Source: Proteobacteria bacterium UBA2363 (lineage in GTDB: Bacteria > Pseudomonadota > Gammaproteobacteria > Xanthomonadales > UBA2363). Taken from it: DNA of 64,000 bases. The notes beneath the pieces were generated by a model. That model saw nothing but the letters and a program-made list of their open reading frames with translations, was not told the origin of the DNA and did not search any database. The translations under genes and the position numbers were made by a program. Shown piece after piece: positions 29,590 to 39,532 of this stretch (the first letter of the stretch is position 1; each line of letters begins with the position of its first letter). The stretch spans positions 22,162 through 86,161 of the forward strand of contig DDTN01000034.1 of assembly GCA_002344355.1 (NCBI GenBank), in the 5' to 3' direction.

Positions 29590-29827
29590 GCCGCCTGAAG
29601 CGCCACACGGGTCCGGTTGGCGATAACCAGCCTTTGGCCGCTCAAACCATGATCGCGCCGATCGCCTACCGCGCGAGTCGCGCCCGCGCGACATCGGAAT
29701 TCTCCGACCCGCCAGCGCGCGTTAGCCCGATTCCCCCGCTGCGCAGGAATACCTACGGTTTCCGGTGCCGTGGTGCGCCGCCGTGCCGGGCGCTCCTCCC
29801 TGTCGACTCCTCCAGCGAGAAGCCACC

Positions 29828-30283
29828 GTGGTCGACTCCCGCCCACTCGCCTCGCCGCGCGACCGCGCCAGGGCCCTGCGTGCGGCCCAGACCTGCGCCG
29901 AGCAGCGACTCTGGTACCACCTGCGTGCCGGACGCCTCGGCGGACTGAAGTTCAAGCGCCAGAAGCCGATCGGTCGCTTCATTGCCGATTTCGTCTGCCA
30001 CGCCCATCGCCTGGTCATCGAACTGGATGGCGGCCAGCACGCCGAGCCGGCGCACCAGATCCGCGACCGGAAACGCACGGCGCGCCTAGAGAGGCATGGC
30101 TGGCGGGTGCTGCGCTTCTGGAACCACGACGTGCTGGCCTCGGTCGAAGTGGTGCTTGAAGCCATCCTGATCGCAGTGGCGGGCCGGCCCTCTCCCCCGG
30201 CCCCTCCCCCGCAGGCGGGGGAGGGGAGAAGTGCGACGCCGTCGCACCGTCGAACCGCCAGCGGCGACGGGCATTCGCGCTGA
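29828..30283 (+). CDS. DUF559 (Vsr-like fold) endonuclease-domain protein with repeat-encoded tail
   Basis: A 151-residue protein. Residues 10-118 are a complete DUF559 domain: EQRLWYHLRAG, FKRQKPIGRFIADFVC (Asp54), LVIELDGGQH (Glu65, Asp67), then RLERHGWRVLRFWNHDVL. The fold is PD-(D/E)XK-like, related to Vsr, and a nuclease role is inferred from the fold only. GTG 29828 is chosen because it starts just before the domain; a longer in-frame start at 29765 adds non-conserved sequence. The natural end would be near residue 118, but the frame runs on for about 30 residues through a copy of the hairpin repeat (PSPPAPPPQAGEG). Confidence 0.75.
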   Translation: MVDSRPLASPRDRARALRAAQTCAEQRLWYHLRAGRLGGLKFKRQKPIGRFIADFVCHAHRLVIELDGGQHAEPAHQIRDRKRTARLERHGWRVLRFWNHDVLASVEVVLEAILIAVAGRPSPPAPPPQAGEGRSATPSHRRTASGDGHSR

Positions 30284-30520
30284 CCGCAGATCGCCTTGGC
30301 GGTGGCGGGCCGGCCCGCTCCCCCGGCCCCTCCCCCGCAGGCGGGGGAGGGGAGAAGTGCGGCGCCGTCGCACCATCGGACCGCCAGCAGCGACGGGCAT
30401 TCGCGCTGACCGCAGGTCGTCTTGGCGGCGGCGGGGCGGCCCTCTCCCCCGGCCCCTCCCCCGCAGGCGGGGGAGGGGAGAAGTGCGGCGCCGTCGCGCC
30501 ATCGGACCGCCAGCAGCGCG
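30174..30520. repeat. Three tandem 126-bp units, each with a hairpin repeat
   Basis: The unit containing GGGCCGGCCC starts at 30181, 30307 and 30433, an exact 126-bp period. Each unit holds one forward hairpin repeat (about 30188-30235, 30314-30361, 30440-30487) and a linker with ACGGGCATTCGCGCTGACCGCAG; the third unit is cut short. The first unit provides the 3' end of the DUF559 gene, and the linker carries its stop codon. Units 1 and 2 are nearly identical, which suggests recent duplication. Confidence 0.85.
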
Positions 30521-30618
30521 GGCGGGGGAGGCGAGACGCGCGATGCCGTCGCCGTATCGGTCCGGATGGAGCGACGGGCGCTCGCGCTGAGCGCAGGATG
30601 GCGCGGCGGACGCTGCCG

Positions 30619-31158
30619 TCAGTGCGGCCGTGGCCGCGGATGCGGGCGCAGCGGGCGGTGCGGCCAGGGGCCGTACCAGGGCGACCACCAGGGGTAGGGC
30701 GTCGCGTAGATCGGCTCGTAGTCGATGCGGGGCGGCCACAGGTAGATCACCTCGGCATCGACCACCGGCATGGGGTAGTCGTACTCGCCGACCCGGCGCG
30801 TGGCGCGTTCGCCGCGCACGGTGCCGAGCACGGTCAGCTCGCGGCCGGGCTGGAACACCTGCGGGTCGTAGAACCCGTCACGGCAGGCCAGGAAGCGGCC
30901 GTGCTGGCCATCGACCTGGCGCGGCCGGGCGCGCGCGTCCAGGGGACGCGACAGCAGCTGGAAACAGGAACGGTCGGCGGTGGTCTCGACCTCGATGACC
31001 TCGCCGCCCCAGCGCACCCGGTCGCCGGTGCGTGCCTGGGCACTGGCGCCATCGGCGGTGGCGGCCGACACCGGCACGTCGAGCGGCGCAGGGATGCTGG
31101 CACAGCCGGCCAGCAACACAGGGGCGAGCAGGGCGGGGAGGCGAGGAAGGCAGGTCAT
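30619..31158 (-). CDS. Slp-family outer-membrane lipoprotein
   Basis: A 179-residue predicted lipoprotein with a signal peptide ending in the lipobox LLAGC (Cys19). The body matches the Slp/YeaY family: VRWGGEVIEVET, the LSRPLDARARPR turn, GRFLACRDGFYDPQVFQPGRELTVLGTV, and a YLWPP segment. E. coli Slp is an outer-membrane lipoprotein induced by starvation and acid. The C-terminus is rich in Pro, Trp and His (PWWSPWYGPWPH). The 3' end is close to the tandem repeat block. The translation start at 31158 is well supported by the signal peptide. Confidence 0.85.
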   Translation of the reverse strand: MTCLPRLPALLAPVLLAGCASIPAPLDVPVSAATADGASAQARTGDRVRWGGEVIEVETTADRSCFQLLSRPLDARARPRQVDGQHGRFLACRDGFYDPQVFQPGRELTVLGTVRGERATRRVGEYDYPMPVVDAEVIYLWPPRIDYEPIYATPYPWWSPWYGPWPHRPLRPHPRPRPH

Positions 31159-31391
31159 GACGGCACTCCTGGCGGGCGGTCCGCCGTGCCGGTGGCGTGG
31201 CCCGGATCCAGGCCGGGGAGGGCAGGCACGTCGGTCTGCGGCCAACATAGCGCCGTTGTACGTGGACCGGACATGAACGGCGCGCCGGCGTTCAGTGTCC
31301 AGGCGGGCGCCCCGCTCCGAGGAGAGACGCCGATCGCCGGAGCCGCGGCAACGGCGCGGTTGTTGCGACGGCCCTCCACCTTCCAGGGCTG

Positions 31392-31578
31392 TCCGATGGC
31401 GCGACGGCATCCCGCGAGCCTGCCGCCCGACAGCGCGAAGGCATCCCGCCTGCTTGTTTTCCGACAGCGCGAAGTCATCCCGCTTGCCTGTTTTCCGACA
31501 GCGCGAAGACATCCCGCCTGCCTGCCGTCCGACCGCGAGACGGCATCCCGCGTGCTTGCTGTCGGACAGCGCGACGGC
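31392..31578. repeat. Tandem array of about five 34-bp units
   Basis: CATCCCGC recurs at 31408, 31442, 31476, 31510 and 31544, always 34 bp apart, within diverged units of the form TCCGACAGCGCGAAG-n-CATCCCGC-CTGCCTG-TTT. The period is not a multiple of three and the units abut without spacers, so this is a noncoding minisatellite rather than a protein repeat or a CRISPR. It runs straight into a reverse hairpin repeat at 31582. The rest of the gap 31159-31762 shows no gene. Confidence 0.85.
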
Positions 31579-31581
31579 GCC

Positions 31582-31630
31582 GCACTTCTCCCCTCCCCCG
31601 CCTGCGGGGGAGGGGCCGGGGGAGAGGGCC
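31582..31630. repeat. GC-rich hairpin repeat, reverse copy
   Basis: This reverse-orientation copy of the hairpin repeat (GCACTTCTCC... to ...GGAGAGGGCC) directly abuts the 34-bp tandem array and lies downstream of the convergently placed subtilase gene end. Confidence 0.7.
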
Positions 31631-31762
31631 GGCACTGGCCATGAACTTCATCGCTGCCGGCGCAGCGGCGCCCACCCTCCGTACCCCCGCCCGGAGGCGG
31701 GGGATGAGTCATGCCGTCGAACCAGCGTACGAAGACGCCGGCAGCGCTCCGCCCTCGCGCCG

Positions 31763-34672
31763 TCAGTCGCCGTCGTAGCCGTCGGAGAACAGCGAACTGG
31801 GCCGGATCCGCAGACGGAACTGCGGCGTGGTGCCCGGCGTCTTGTTGTAGACCGCCAGGCCCAGCCAGTCCGAGCCGGTGCCGTCGAACTGGTAGCGCAT
31901 TGCCTCGATGCCGCCGGCGCCGGCGGCATCCGCCACCGCCACGGACTGGCCGCGGGAACGCGCCCAGGTCGCGCTGTTGGCGGAGTCCGACCGGTACATC
32001 GCCAGGCCCAGGTCGCCGCCGCCGGATACCGGCAGCAGCTTCACCCGGCGCAGCGAGTCGGCGCTGATGCCGAGATCGACCACGAACAGCGAGGTGTTGG
32101 CGTCCATGGTGTAGGGCCCGTACAGGCCGCCGCTGCTGGCGCCGATGCTGACGAAGTTGGCGGCATTGACACTGTGGCCGCCGCTGCCGCTGAACCGGAA
32201 CACCCGGTAGTGCTCGCGCTTGCTGGACGGCCAGTGGTTGCCGTCGACCATGATGAAGTCGACCCCGGCGCCGCCGAAGGTGGACGCGGCCAGGCGCAGG
32301 CGGTTGTAGGTGTCGTTGGTCTCCGGACCGAGGAACCAGGAACTGTCGTACAGCTCCAGGTCGTAGTCGCCGGTCGCCGGGCGCAGCGACACGCCGCGCC
32401 AGTAGATGGTGTTGCCGCTGTACTCCTGCGCCGGCCGGATGTCGAAGAAGCGACCCTGCGGCCGGGGCTGCGCCCCGAAATTCCACCAGGTGCCGCGCGG
32501 CAGCAGGTAGCCGTCCAGGCGGGCGGCGGCGGCGAACGGCGTGGCGCCGCCGGTCCAGGTGCCGAACTGGCTGACCCGGAACTCGTAGGTCTCGGTCGCC
32601 GGCGCGGTGAAGTCGACGATCTCGAAGGCGTTGTTGAAGCTCGTCGAGCTGGCCACCAGCGTGGTGCCGTCGGCACGGTAGGCGCGCAGGTCGAGGTCGG
32701 CCGGCAGGCGGTCGTTGGAATACACGCCGCCGCTGAGCGTGACGTTGGACAGCCAGGCGATCGCGAAGCGGACGCGCTGGCCGGCACGGGCGTAGACGTT
32801 GTAGCTGCGCGGGAAGCTGGTGGCGTCGACGCCCTGGAACCACCACGGCCCGACCTCGGTGGCGAACGTGGAGGCGGTGGCCGACACCGCCCGGGTCTCG
32901 GCCGGCGCATGGATGGCGCCGACCATCATCAGCGCCCGGGTGGCCACCGGCGAACCGGCCAGCTGGGCGTCGGCCTCCATCAGGTTGGCGGCGATGCCGG
33001 CGATCGCCGGCGAGGCGAAGCTGGTGCCGTTCCATGCGCCGCTCAGTGGCGTGGTCGAACTGGTGGTGCGCGCCAGGCTGGTGATCGCCACCGCCCCGGC
33101 GGCGATCTCCGGTTTCTGGTGGGTGCCGCCGGCGTCGCCGGTCGGCCAGCCGTTGGCCGAGCAGCGGTAGCGCACGTCGTTCGGCCACTGGATGGTGCCG
33201 CCGTCGTCGAAGCCGCCGACGGTCAGCGTGTTGAAGCCGCGTCCGGGGCTCTCGACGCCGAACACGGTGTTGACGTTGCCGGCGCTCTGCCCGCAATTGA
33301 CGTCGCCGTGGTTGCCGGCGGCATGCACGTTGAGGCGGAAGCTGTAGCGCCCGATGTGGTCGAGCCGGCGGTCGAAGGCGTTGAAGTTGCCGTTGCCCTG
33401 CTCCTTGAAGCCCCAGCTGTGGTTGAGCACCTGGGCGCGCGCCGCCGCCCAGTCGGTGGCGGTCTCGAGCACGCCGGCGACGTTGTACTGGCCGTCGGCG
33501 CTGATCAGGGTGGCGGCCGGGGCCATGCCCCGGTGGGTGCTGTGCGAGCTGCGGATGACGCCCGCCACGCCCATCGAGTGGTTGTCCTCGGCGACGGTGG
33601 CGTCGCGGGTCTGCGCGACCGGCAGGAACGGGTTCTGGCTGTAGACGCGGGCGCCCTCGACCACCGCCACGGTGACGCCGGTGCCGTCGTAGCCGACCGC
33701 GTTCAGCGGCACGGCGTTGTGGGCGGCGCGCGCCACGTTCAGGCTGGGGCCGGCGTTGCGCGTCTCCGGCTCGATCACGCCGACGCCGGGCCAGCGCGCC
33801 GCGGTCTCGACCTGGACGCGGCTGGCCTCGGCGACGATCGACGGCACCAGGTCGCTGGCGTGGATGACGGTCCATCCGGCATCGACCAGGCGCTGCACCA
33901 TGGCGGCGCGGACCGGCGCCATCGCCGTGCGCAGCTGCCCGATGCGTTCCTGGTTGGCGGCCTCGACCGTGGCCAGGGCCTGCAGCGCCTCGGCCTTGCG
34001 CTGCGTTTCGGTCTCGACGTCGAGGACCTGGTCGGCGGGCTTGACGGTGTCGACGCTGGCCAGCGCCGGGGCGCCGGCCGCGGCGCGTTCCAGCTCGGCC
34101 TGGATGCGGCGCGCGGAGTCGACGGGTTCCGGCAGGTGCTCGATCTTGCCGTCGTCGCCGACCCGGACGGCCGCCTGCCCGGGGCCGGCATCCAGGCCGG
34201 TGTCCGGTGCCTGTTCGACGCCGCCCGTGGGGCCGCCGCCGTCGTCGGGCGGGGTGAAGTCGTACCAGAGGTCGACCACCAGGCGGTCCTGCGGCGCCAG
34301 CGCCTGCAGGCGCTCCACCAGGGCCGGACTCTGCGCGCCATGGGCGAACCGCCACAGGTCGTCGGCCTGCCGGCGAACCGCATCGGCGTCGACCGGCTGG
34401 CCGGCCAGGAAGCTGCGGCCGACGATCTCGCCGCGGTCGAGGTCGAGGGCCTTGATCGAGGTGAGGACGCGGCCATCGGCCAGGCGTTCGTCGCCGCGGA
34501 TGACCTCGGCCAGGCGCGACGGGGCGGTGCCCAGGGCGGCAGCCAGCCGCTCGGCGTCGGACGGGGGCGCGGCCGGCGTGCCGGCCGACGGGCCGGCCGC
34601 GAACGCGGCGGCCCCGGCGGTCAGCGCGGCCAGGCAGAACAGCGCGGCGGTGGGCAATGGTGGACGGTGCAT
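31763..34672 (-). CDS. Secreted S8 (subtilisin-like) peptidase with Glu at the catalytic Asp position
   Basis: A 969-residue exported protein. The signal peptide (FCLAALTAGAAAFA) is followed by a propeptide-like region to about residue 310, then a subtilase domain. The His motif EDNHSMGVAG (His365), oxyanion region NVHAAGNHG and Ser motif NGTSFASPA (Ser551) are present. The usual Asp motif reads VAVVEGARV, with Glu339 instead of Asp. The C-terminal 300 residues look like beta-rich accessory domains and end in LFSDGYDGD, a form of the LF-x-x-GF motif seen in two other secreted proteins here. The start at 34672 has a strong GGGAGGT ribosome-binding site. Activity is uncertain given the Asp-to-Glu change. 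Confidence 0.87.
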   Translation of the reverse strand: MHRPPLPTAALFCLAALTAGAAAFAAGPSAGTPAAPPSDAERLAAALGTAPSRLAEVIRGDERLADGRVLTSIKALDLDRGEIVGRSFLAGQPVDADAVRRQADDLWRFAHGAQSPALVERLQALAPQDRLVVDLWYDFTPPDDGGGPTGGVEQAPDTGLDAGPGQAAVRVGDDGKIEHLPEPVDSARRIQAELERAAAGAPALASVDTVKPADQVLDVETETQRKAEALQALATVEAANQERIGQLRTAMAPVRAAMVQRLVDAGWTVIHASDLVPSIVAEASRVQVETAARWPGVGVIEPETRNAGPSLNVARAAHNAVPLNAVGYDGTGVTVAVVEGARVYSQNPFLPVAQTRDATVAEDNHSMGVAGVIRSSHSTHRGMAPAATLISADGQYNVAGVLETATDWAAARAQVLNHSWGFKEQGNGNFNAFDRRLDHIGRYSFRLNVHAAGNHGDVNCGQSAGNVNTVFGVESPGRGFNTLTVGGFDDGGTIQWPNDVRYRCSANGWPTGDAGGTHQKPEIAAGAVAITSLARTTSSTTPLSGAWNGTSFASPAIAGIAANLMEADAQLAGSPVATRALMMVGAIHAPAETRAVSATASTFATEVGPWWFQGVDATSFPRSYNVYARAGQRVRFAIAWLSNVTLSGGVYSNDRLPADLDLRAYRADGTTLVASSTSFNNAFEIVDFTAPATETYEFRVSQFGTWTGGATPFAAAARLDGYLLPRGTWWNFGAQPRPQGRFFDIRPAQEYSGNTIYWRGVSLRPATGDYDLELYDSSWFLGPETNDTYNRLRLAASTFGGAGVDFIMVDGNHWPSSKREHYRVFRFSGSGGHSVNAANFVSIGASSGGLYGPYTMDANTSLFVVDLGISADSLRRVKLLPVSGGGDLGLAMYRSDSANSATWARSRGQSVAVADAAGAGGIEAMRYQFDGTGSDWLGLAVYNKTPGTTPQFRLRIRPSSLFSDGYDGD

Positions 34673-35097
34673 GGGTGGACCTCCCTCGGGGACTCGGCGT
34701 GAAGCGCCGGCGGCGGCCGGCGATCGGCAGGGCCGCTGCGACCCTGACATGCAGGAGTACGCCGGATGCAGGCCGAACGCGACATCGCTTCGGGCGTGCG
34801 CAGGGCGGTGCCCCGCTCAGCCGGGCCACGCCGGCCTGCCGTCCCGGCGCACGCACGGGGACCGGGGACCGGGAAGCCGGGCCCGGTGCGGGGCGTGCGT
34901 TCGCCTCAATCTGCCGGGGAAAAGGGCCGGCGCTGGCCACGATCCTCAGCGTGGCAGACCAAGGGACGCGCGCCGGCCGGGTCGGCCCTCAGCCCCGCAG
35001 GGCGGAACCGGCAGAAGCGCGGCGCCGGCGCGCGGGCGGCGCGCGCCCGGGCAGCGGGCGCGCCTGGCTGTGGGGCCGGGATGCGCGGCCGACCCGC
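34673..35097. other. Intergenic gap with no recognisable gene
   Basis: This 425-bp GC-rich stretch between the subtilase start and the end of the transglutaminase gene should hold the subtilase promoter. I see no convincing gene, RNA or hairpin repeat in it; overlapping open frames there lack coding features. Confidence 0.5.
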
Positions 35098-37098
35098 TCA
35101 GCCGGGCGCGGTCCGGCGCAGGGCCTGGCGCAGCCGGGCCAGGCGCAGGCGCCACCACAGCGAGGCCAGGGTGCCGAGGCCGGGCAGGGCCTGGTCGCTG
35201 CCGGCGTAGCGGGCCTGCTGGCAGCGCAGGGCCGGGGCGCGCAGGTCGTCGATGAGCTCGGGGAAGCGATGTCCGGCGCGGCCCAGCAGGCTGGACAGGG
35301 GCTCGGCGGCGGAAGCGGGGACGCCGGCACCGGCCAGCAGGCGGCGGTGCGCGGCCAGCCAGCGGCCCGCGGGATCCAGGGCGCGTCCGGGCAGCGAGGC
35401 GGGCGCACGGCGCAGCAGCCACAGGGCGGCAGTGACCAGGCCCAGGGCCAGCGCGGCCAGCAGGGCCAGGCGCAGCAGGCCGCGGCTGTCGCGCGGCAGC
35501 CAGCTCGCGAGCCGTTCGAACACGGCGCTGCGCGATTCGCTGCGGAAGTTCACCACCCAGTCGGTCCAGCGCAGGTCCAGGTAGTCCCAGCGGTCGCGCA
35601 GCCAGCGGCCCAGGCCGCTGCGGCCGAAGTTGTCGGCGAGCGCGGCCAGGGCGTCGCCGCCGCCCTCGATGCGCTCGGGCGCGACCATGCCGGTCGGGTC
35701 GGCGCGCAGCCAGCCGCGGCCCTCGACCCACAGCTCGACCCAGGCGTGGGCATCGGCGCGGCGCACCACCAGGTGGCCGCCGACCGCGTTGAAGTAGCCG
35801 CCGTGGTAGCCCAGCACCACCCGTGCCGGCACGCCGCCGGCGCGCAGCAGGGTGGCGTAGGCGGAGGCGTAGTGCTCGCAGTAGCCCATGCGAGTCTCGA
35901 ACAGGAAATCGTCGACCGCGTTCAGCCCCAGCGGCGGGGGTTCGAGGGTGTAGGAAAAGGTCTCCGCGAACAGGTCGAGCAGGGCGCTGGCGAAGCGGGC
36001 CGGGTCGGGGTGCTGGCCGCGCAGCGAGCGCGCCAGTTCGAGCGTGCGCGGATTGCGCCCGTCCGGCAGCGCCAGCGCCAGCGCCCGCGCCTGCGGCGCC
36101 AGCCCGAACGGCTCCAGCACCAGGTCGGGATCGGAGAGCACCGTGTAGCGCAGGGTGCGGTCGCGCCGCGACAGGGGGAGGCTGTGGTCCAGCGCCAGGC
36201 GCAGGCCTTGCGGCGCGGCGACCGGCCGCTCCAGCACCGGCAGCCAGGGCGCGGCGTCCGGTTCCAGGGTGATCTCGTGGCGGATGCCGCGCTCCAGCGC
36301 CGCGGGGAGGTCGTCCAGGCGGGTGTCGACCCAGTCCGGCCGGGTCCAGGCGCGGCCGTCCGTGGCCCACAGGGTCAGGCCGCGGAAGTAGCGCAGCGCC
36401 ACCGGCGGCACCTCGCCCTCGAAGCGCACCCGCATCGCCGGACGGTCGTCCTGCGCCAGCAGGCCGATCTGGCCCGGTTCCATGCGGTCGCTCAGGCCCA
36501 TGCCGCCGCGCTGCACGGCCGTGGCGTTGCCCCACAGCGGCGAGGCGATGCGCGGGAAGGCCACGAACAGCACCAGGGCCAGCGGCAGCGCCGCGGCCAG
36601 CAGCAGGCCGGCGCGGCCCAGGGCCGGCGCCAGCGCCACCGGACCGGGCCGGCGCGCCTGCTCCAGGCTGGCCAGGGTGGCCAACGCCAGCAGCACGCCG
36701 GGCGCGCCGGCCAGCATCGCCCACAGCTGGGTCTGGAACAGGAACTGCGCCATCACCAGGAAGGCGGCGAAGGTGGCGATCGAGCGGGCGTCGCGGGCGC
36801 GCTCGGCCTCGTACAGCTTGGACACCAGCATGGCCGCCAGGAAGCCGGCGCCCTGGGTGCCGCTGATCGTCCCGATGCTGGTCCAGGCGGCGGCGAACAG
36901 CAGCAGCATCAGGCCGTTGCGGAACCACCACGGCCACGGCCGCGGCCAGCGCTCGCGCTGCAGCCAGCGCAGCGCCAGCAAGCCCAGCAGCAGCACCAGC
37001 AGCGGCCTGGGCAGCCAGCTCGCATGCGGCAGCAGCGCCGCCAGCACGGTCAGGCAGCACAGGGCGAACTGCCGGCGGTCGAGCAGGGGCGTGGTCAT
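35098..37098 (-). CDS. tgpA: TgpA-like membrane transglutaminase (DUF3488, transglutaminase, DUF4129)
   Basis: A 666-residue inner-membrane protein. The N-terminal DUF3488 part has about five or six membrane segments up to residue 190. A periplasmic transglutaminase-like domain follows with the triad Cys407 (GYCEHYAS), His451 (DAHAWVE) and Asp467 (RADPTG). Then come one more membrane segment (LLRLALLAALALGLV) and a C-terminal cytoplasmic DUF4129-like helix. In Pseudomonas aeruginosa TgpA is essential and probably acts on cell-envelope proteins. It is the last gene of a moxR-DUF58-tgpA cluster and overlaps DUF58 by 4 bp. The triad is complete. Confidence 0.9.
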   Translation of the reverse strand: MTTPLLDRRQFALCCLTVLAALLPHASWLPRPLLVLLLGLLALRWLQRERWPRPWPWWFRNGLMLLLFAAAWTSIGTISGTQGAGFLAAMLVSKLYEAERARDARSIATFAAFLVMAQFLFQTQLWAMLAGAPGVLLALATLASLEQARRPGPVALAPALGRAGLLLAAALPLALVLFVAFPRIASPLWGNATAVQRGGMGLSDRMEPGQIGLLAQDDRPAMRVRFEGEVPPVALRYFRGLTLWATDGRAWTRPDWVDTRLDDLPAALERGIRHEITLEPDAAPWLPVLERPVAAPQGLRLALDHSLPLSRRDRTLRYTVLSDPDLVLEPFGLAPQARALALALPDGRNPRTLELARSLRGQHPDPARFASALLDLFAETFSYTLEPPPLGLNAVDDFLFETRMGYCEHYASAYATLLRAGGVPARVVLGYHGGYFNAVGGHLVVRRADAHAWVELWVEGRGWLRADPTGMVAPERIEGGGDALAALADNFGRSGLGRWLRDRWDYLDLRWTDWVVNFRSESRSAVFERLASWLPRDSRGLLRLALLAALALGLVTAALWLLRRAPASLPGRALDPAGRWLAAHRRLLAGAGVPASAAEPLSSLLGRAGHRFPELIDDLRAPALRCQQARYAGSDQALPGLGTLASLWWRLRLARLRQALRRTAPG

Positions 37099-38039
37099 GG
37101 CAGCAGGGCCAGGGCGGTCAGGGCCAGGCGCCGCTGCCCGGGACCGCGACCGGGGCCCAGGGTCTGGCCGGGCAGCTCGAGCGCATAAGGCCGGTCCTGG
37201 CCGTGGGCCGCCAGCACCCAGGCGGCGAGCCGGGCGATGCCGTGTTCGCGCGCCAGGCCGGCCACCTGGGCGGTCGACAGGCGCAGCACCGGCGCCTCGC
37301 GCTCGCTGCGGGTCTCGGCCACCAGCAGGCGGTCGTGGCGGGCGCTGACCTTCCAGGCGATGTCGCGCGGGCTGTCGCCGCGCTGGAATTCCCGCAGCGC
37401 ATGCCAGTCCTCCTCGCCGCGTGCCGGCCGGGCCAGGCCACCGGCGTCGGCGGCACTGGCCGGCAACGGCGGCGCCGGCGATTCGGGCGCCGGATAGACC
37501 ACGGCCACGTCGTCGACGTCGAGCACGCACCAGGCGGTGAACAGGCCCAACGGATACCCGGTGGCGAGCCGGATCCGGCCCAGGCGGCGCGCGCCCCGGC
37601 GTTCGGCCGGCCAGGCCCATTCGAAGGCCACCGCCCCGGCGCCGGCCGGCCGGTCGATGCTGCGCCGTCCCGCATGGCGCAGTTCCAGCGCGCCGCGGAC
37701 CGGGCCACCGGGATGGCCGACCTCGAGCCGGCAGGCCTGCGCCTGGCCGGCCCAGGCCTCGCCGGCCTCGAACACCGTCACCTTCAGGCCGGACAGGAAG
37801 TTCACCGCCGACACCGCGCTGGCCATCGCCGTCGCGCCCAGCATCAGGGCCAGCAGGATCGCGGCGTTGTTGTTGTAGTTGAGCGCGCCCAGGAGCAGGA
37901 AGAACAGGGCGGCGCCGTAGACCAGGCCGAAGCGGCTGGGCAGGATGTAGATGCGCCGGCGCGGCAGCGCCAGCGGCAGCGGGCCGGCGGGCGGCCTGGG
38001 CAGCCAGCGGGCCAGGCGGGCGCGCAGCGTCGCGGCCAT
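37095..38039 (-). CDS. DUF58 domain protein
   Basis: A 314-residue protein with two N-terminal membrane segments (GLVYGAALFFLLLG; AILLALMLGATAMAS), a beta-rich middle and the DUF58 (vWA-like) signature EEDWHALREFQRGDSPRDIAWKVSAR near the C-terminus. DUF58 proteins are almost always encoded between a MoxR ATPase and a transglutaminase, as here, and are thought to work with MoxR in maturation or assembly of envelope complexes. It overlaps tgpA by 4 bp. The molecular function is not established. Confidence 0.88.
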   Translation of the reverse strand: MAATLRARLARWLPRPPAGPLPLALPRRRIYILPSRFGLVYGAALFFLLLGALNYNNNAAILLALMLGATAMASAVSAVNFLSGLKVTVFEAGEAWAGQAQACRLEVGHPGGPVRGALELRHAGRRSIDRPAGAGAVAFEWAWPAERRGARRLGRIRLATGYPLGLFTAWCVLDVDDVAVVYPAPESPAPPLPASAADAGGLARPARGEEDWHALREFQRGDSPRDIAWKVSARHDRLLVAETRSEREAPVLRLSTAQVAGLAREHGIARLAAWVLAAHGQDRPYALELPGQTLGPGRGPGQRRLALTALALLP

Positions 38040-38212
38040 CAGGGCCGCCGGATCCGGCGGCCGGTGACGCAGCGACGCCTGGCGTCATGAAGTCGCCGCG
38101 ACCGGCCCGCGACCGCGGTGGGTACGGTCGTGCCGGCACATCCGGCCGCACCGGCGCCGGACAGGGCCGGTCCCGGGGGCAGGCAGCAGGCGGTCGCCGG
38201 TGCCACGCGCGC

Positions 38213-39169
<957 letters not shown>

Positions 39170-39378
39170 GCGTTCTCCAGTGGCGAACGGCCCGATCTTA
39201 GCGCGTTCGCTCCGGCGCGCCCGTGAGGGAATCGTCGGTGCGGGGCGGCGGGTGCGGCAGCGCCCTGCGCAGGTCCTGATCGGCATCCGTTCGAGGCCAT
39301 GCGCCAGAGCCAGCTTCGGCCGCCCCTGGGGGAGCGCGCCACCGGCTTGGCAACGATGTCGATCATGGCGAGCCCCGG

Positions 39379-39426
39379 CCCTCTCCCCCGCCCCTCCCCC
39401 GCAGGGCGGGGGAGGGGAGAAGTGCG
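39379..39426. repeat. GC-rich hairpin repeat, forward copy
   Basis: This forward copy (CCCTCTCCCCCGCCCC... to ...GGGAGAAGTGCG) is a slightly different subtype with the loop GCAGGGC. It lies upstream of moxR and is paired with a reverse copy at 39764, the two enclosing a simple-sequence array. Confidence 0.7.
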
Positions 39427-39532
39427 GTGCCGTCGCACGGGCGACACGCCGTCTGCCAGGGGGCTGAGACACGACGTTGCCCAGGTTTCCCCGCGGGAGA
39501 GCGGCGCGGATCGCGCCCCGCTTCCCGCTTCC

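Noticed and set aside
30174..30520. The repeat block as an rRNA or tRNA-related element or attC-like site
   Set aside because: No tRNA cloverleaf or integrase gene is visible, and the hairpin alone with 126-bp duplication does not fit an integron cassette.
31392..31578. The regularly spaced 34-bp repeat as a CRISPR array
   Set aside because: Units abut directly with no unique spacers, they have diverged along their length, and no cas gene is near.
31155..34940. Very long open frames on both strands over the subtilase gene
   Set aside because: These are GC-driven shadows; their translations are Arg/Pro/Ala-rich without domains, while the subtilase frame has signal peptide, motifs and ribosome site.
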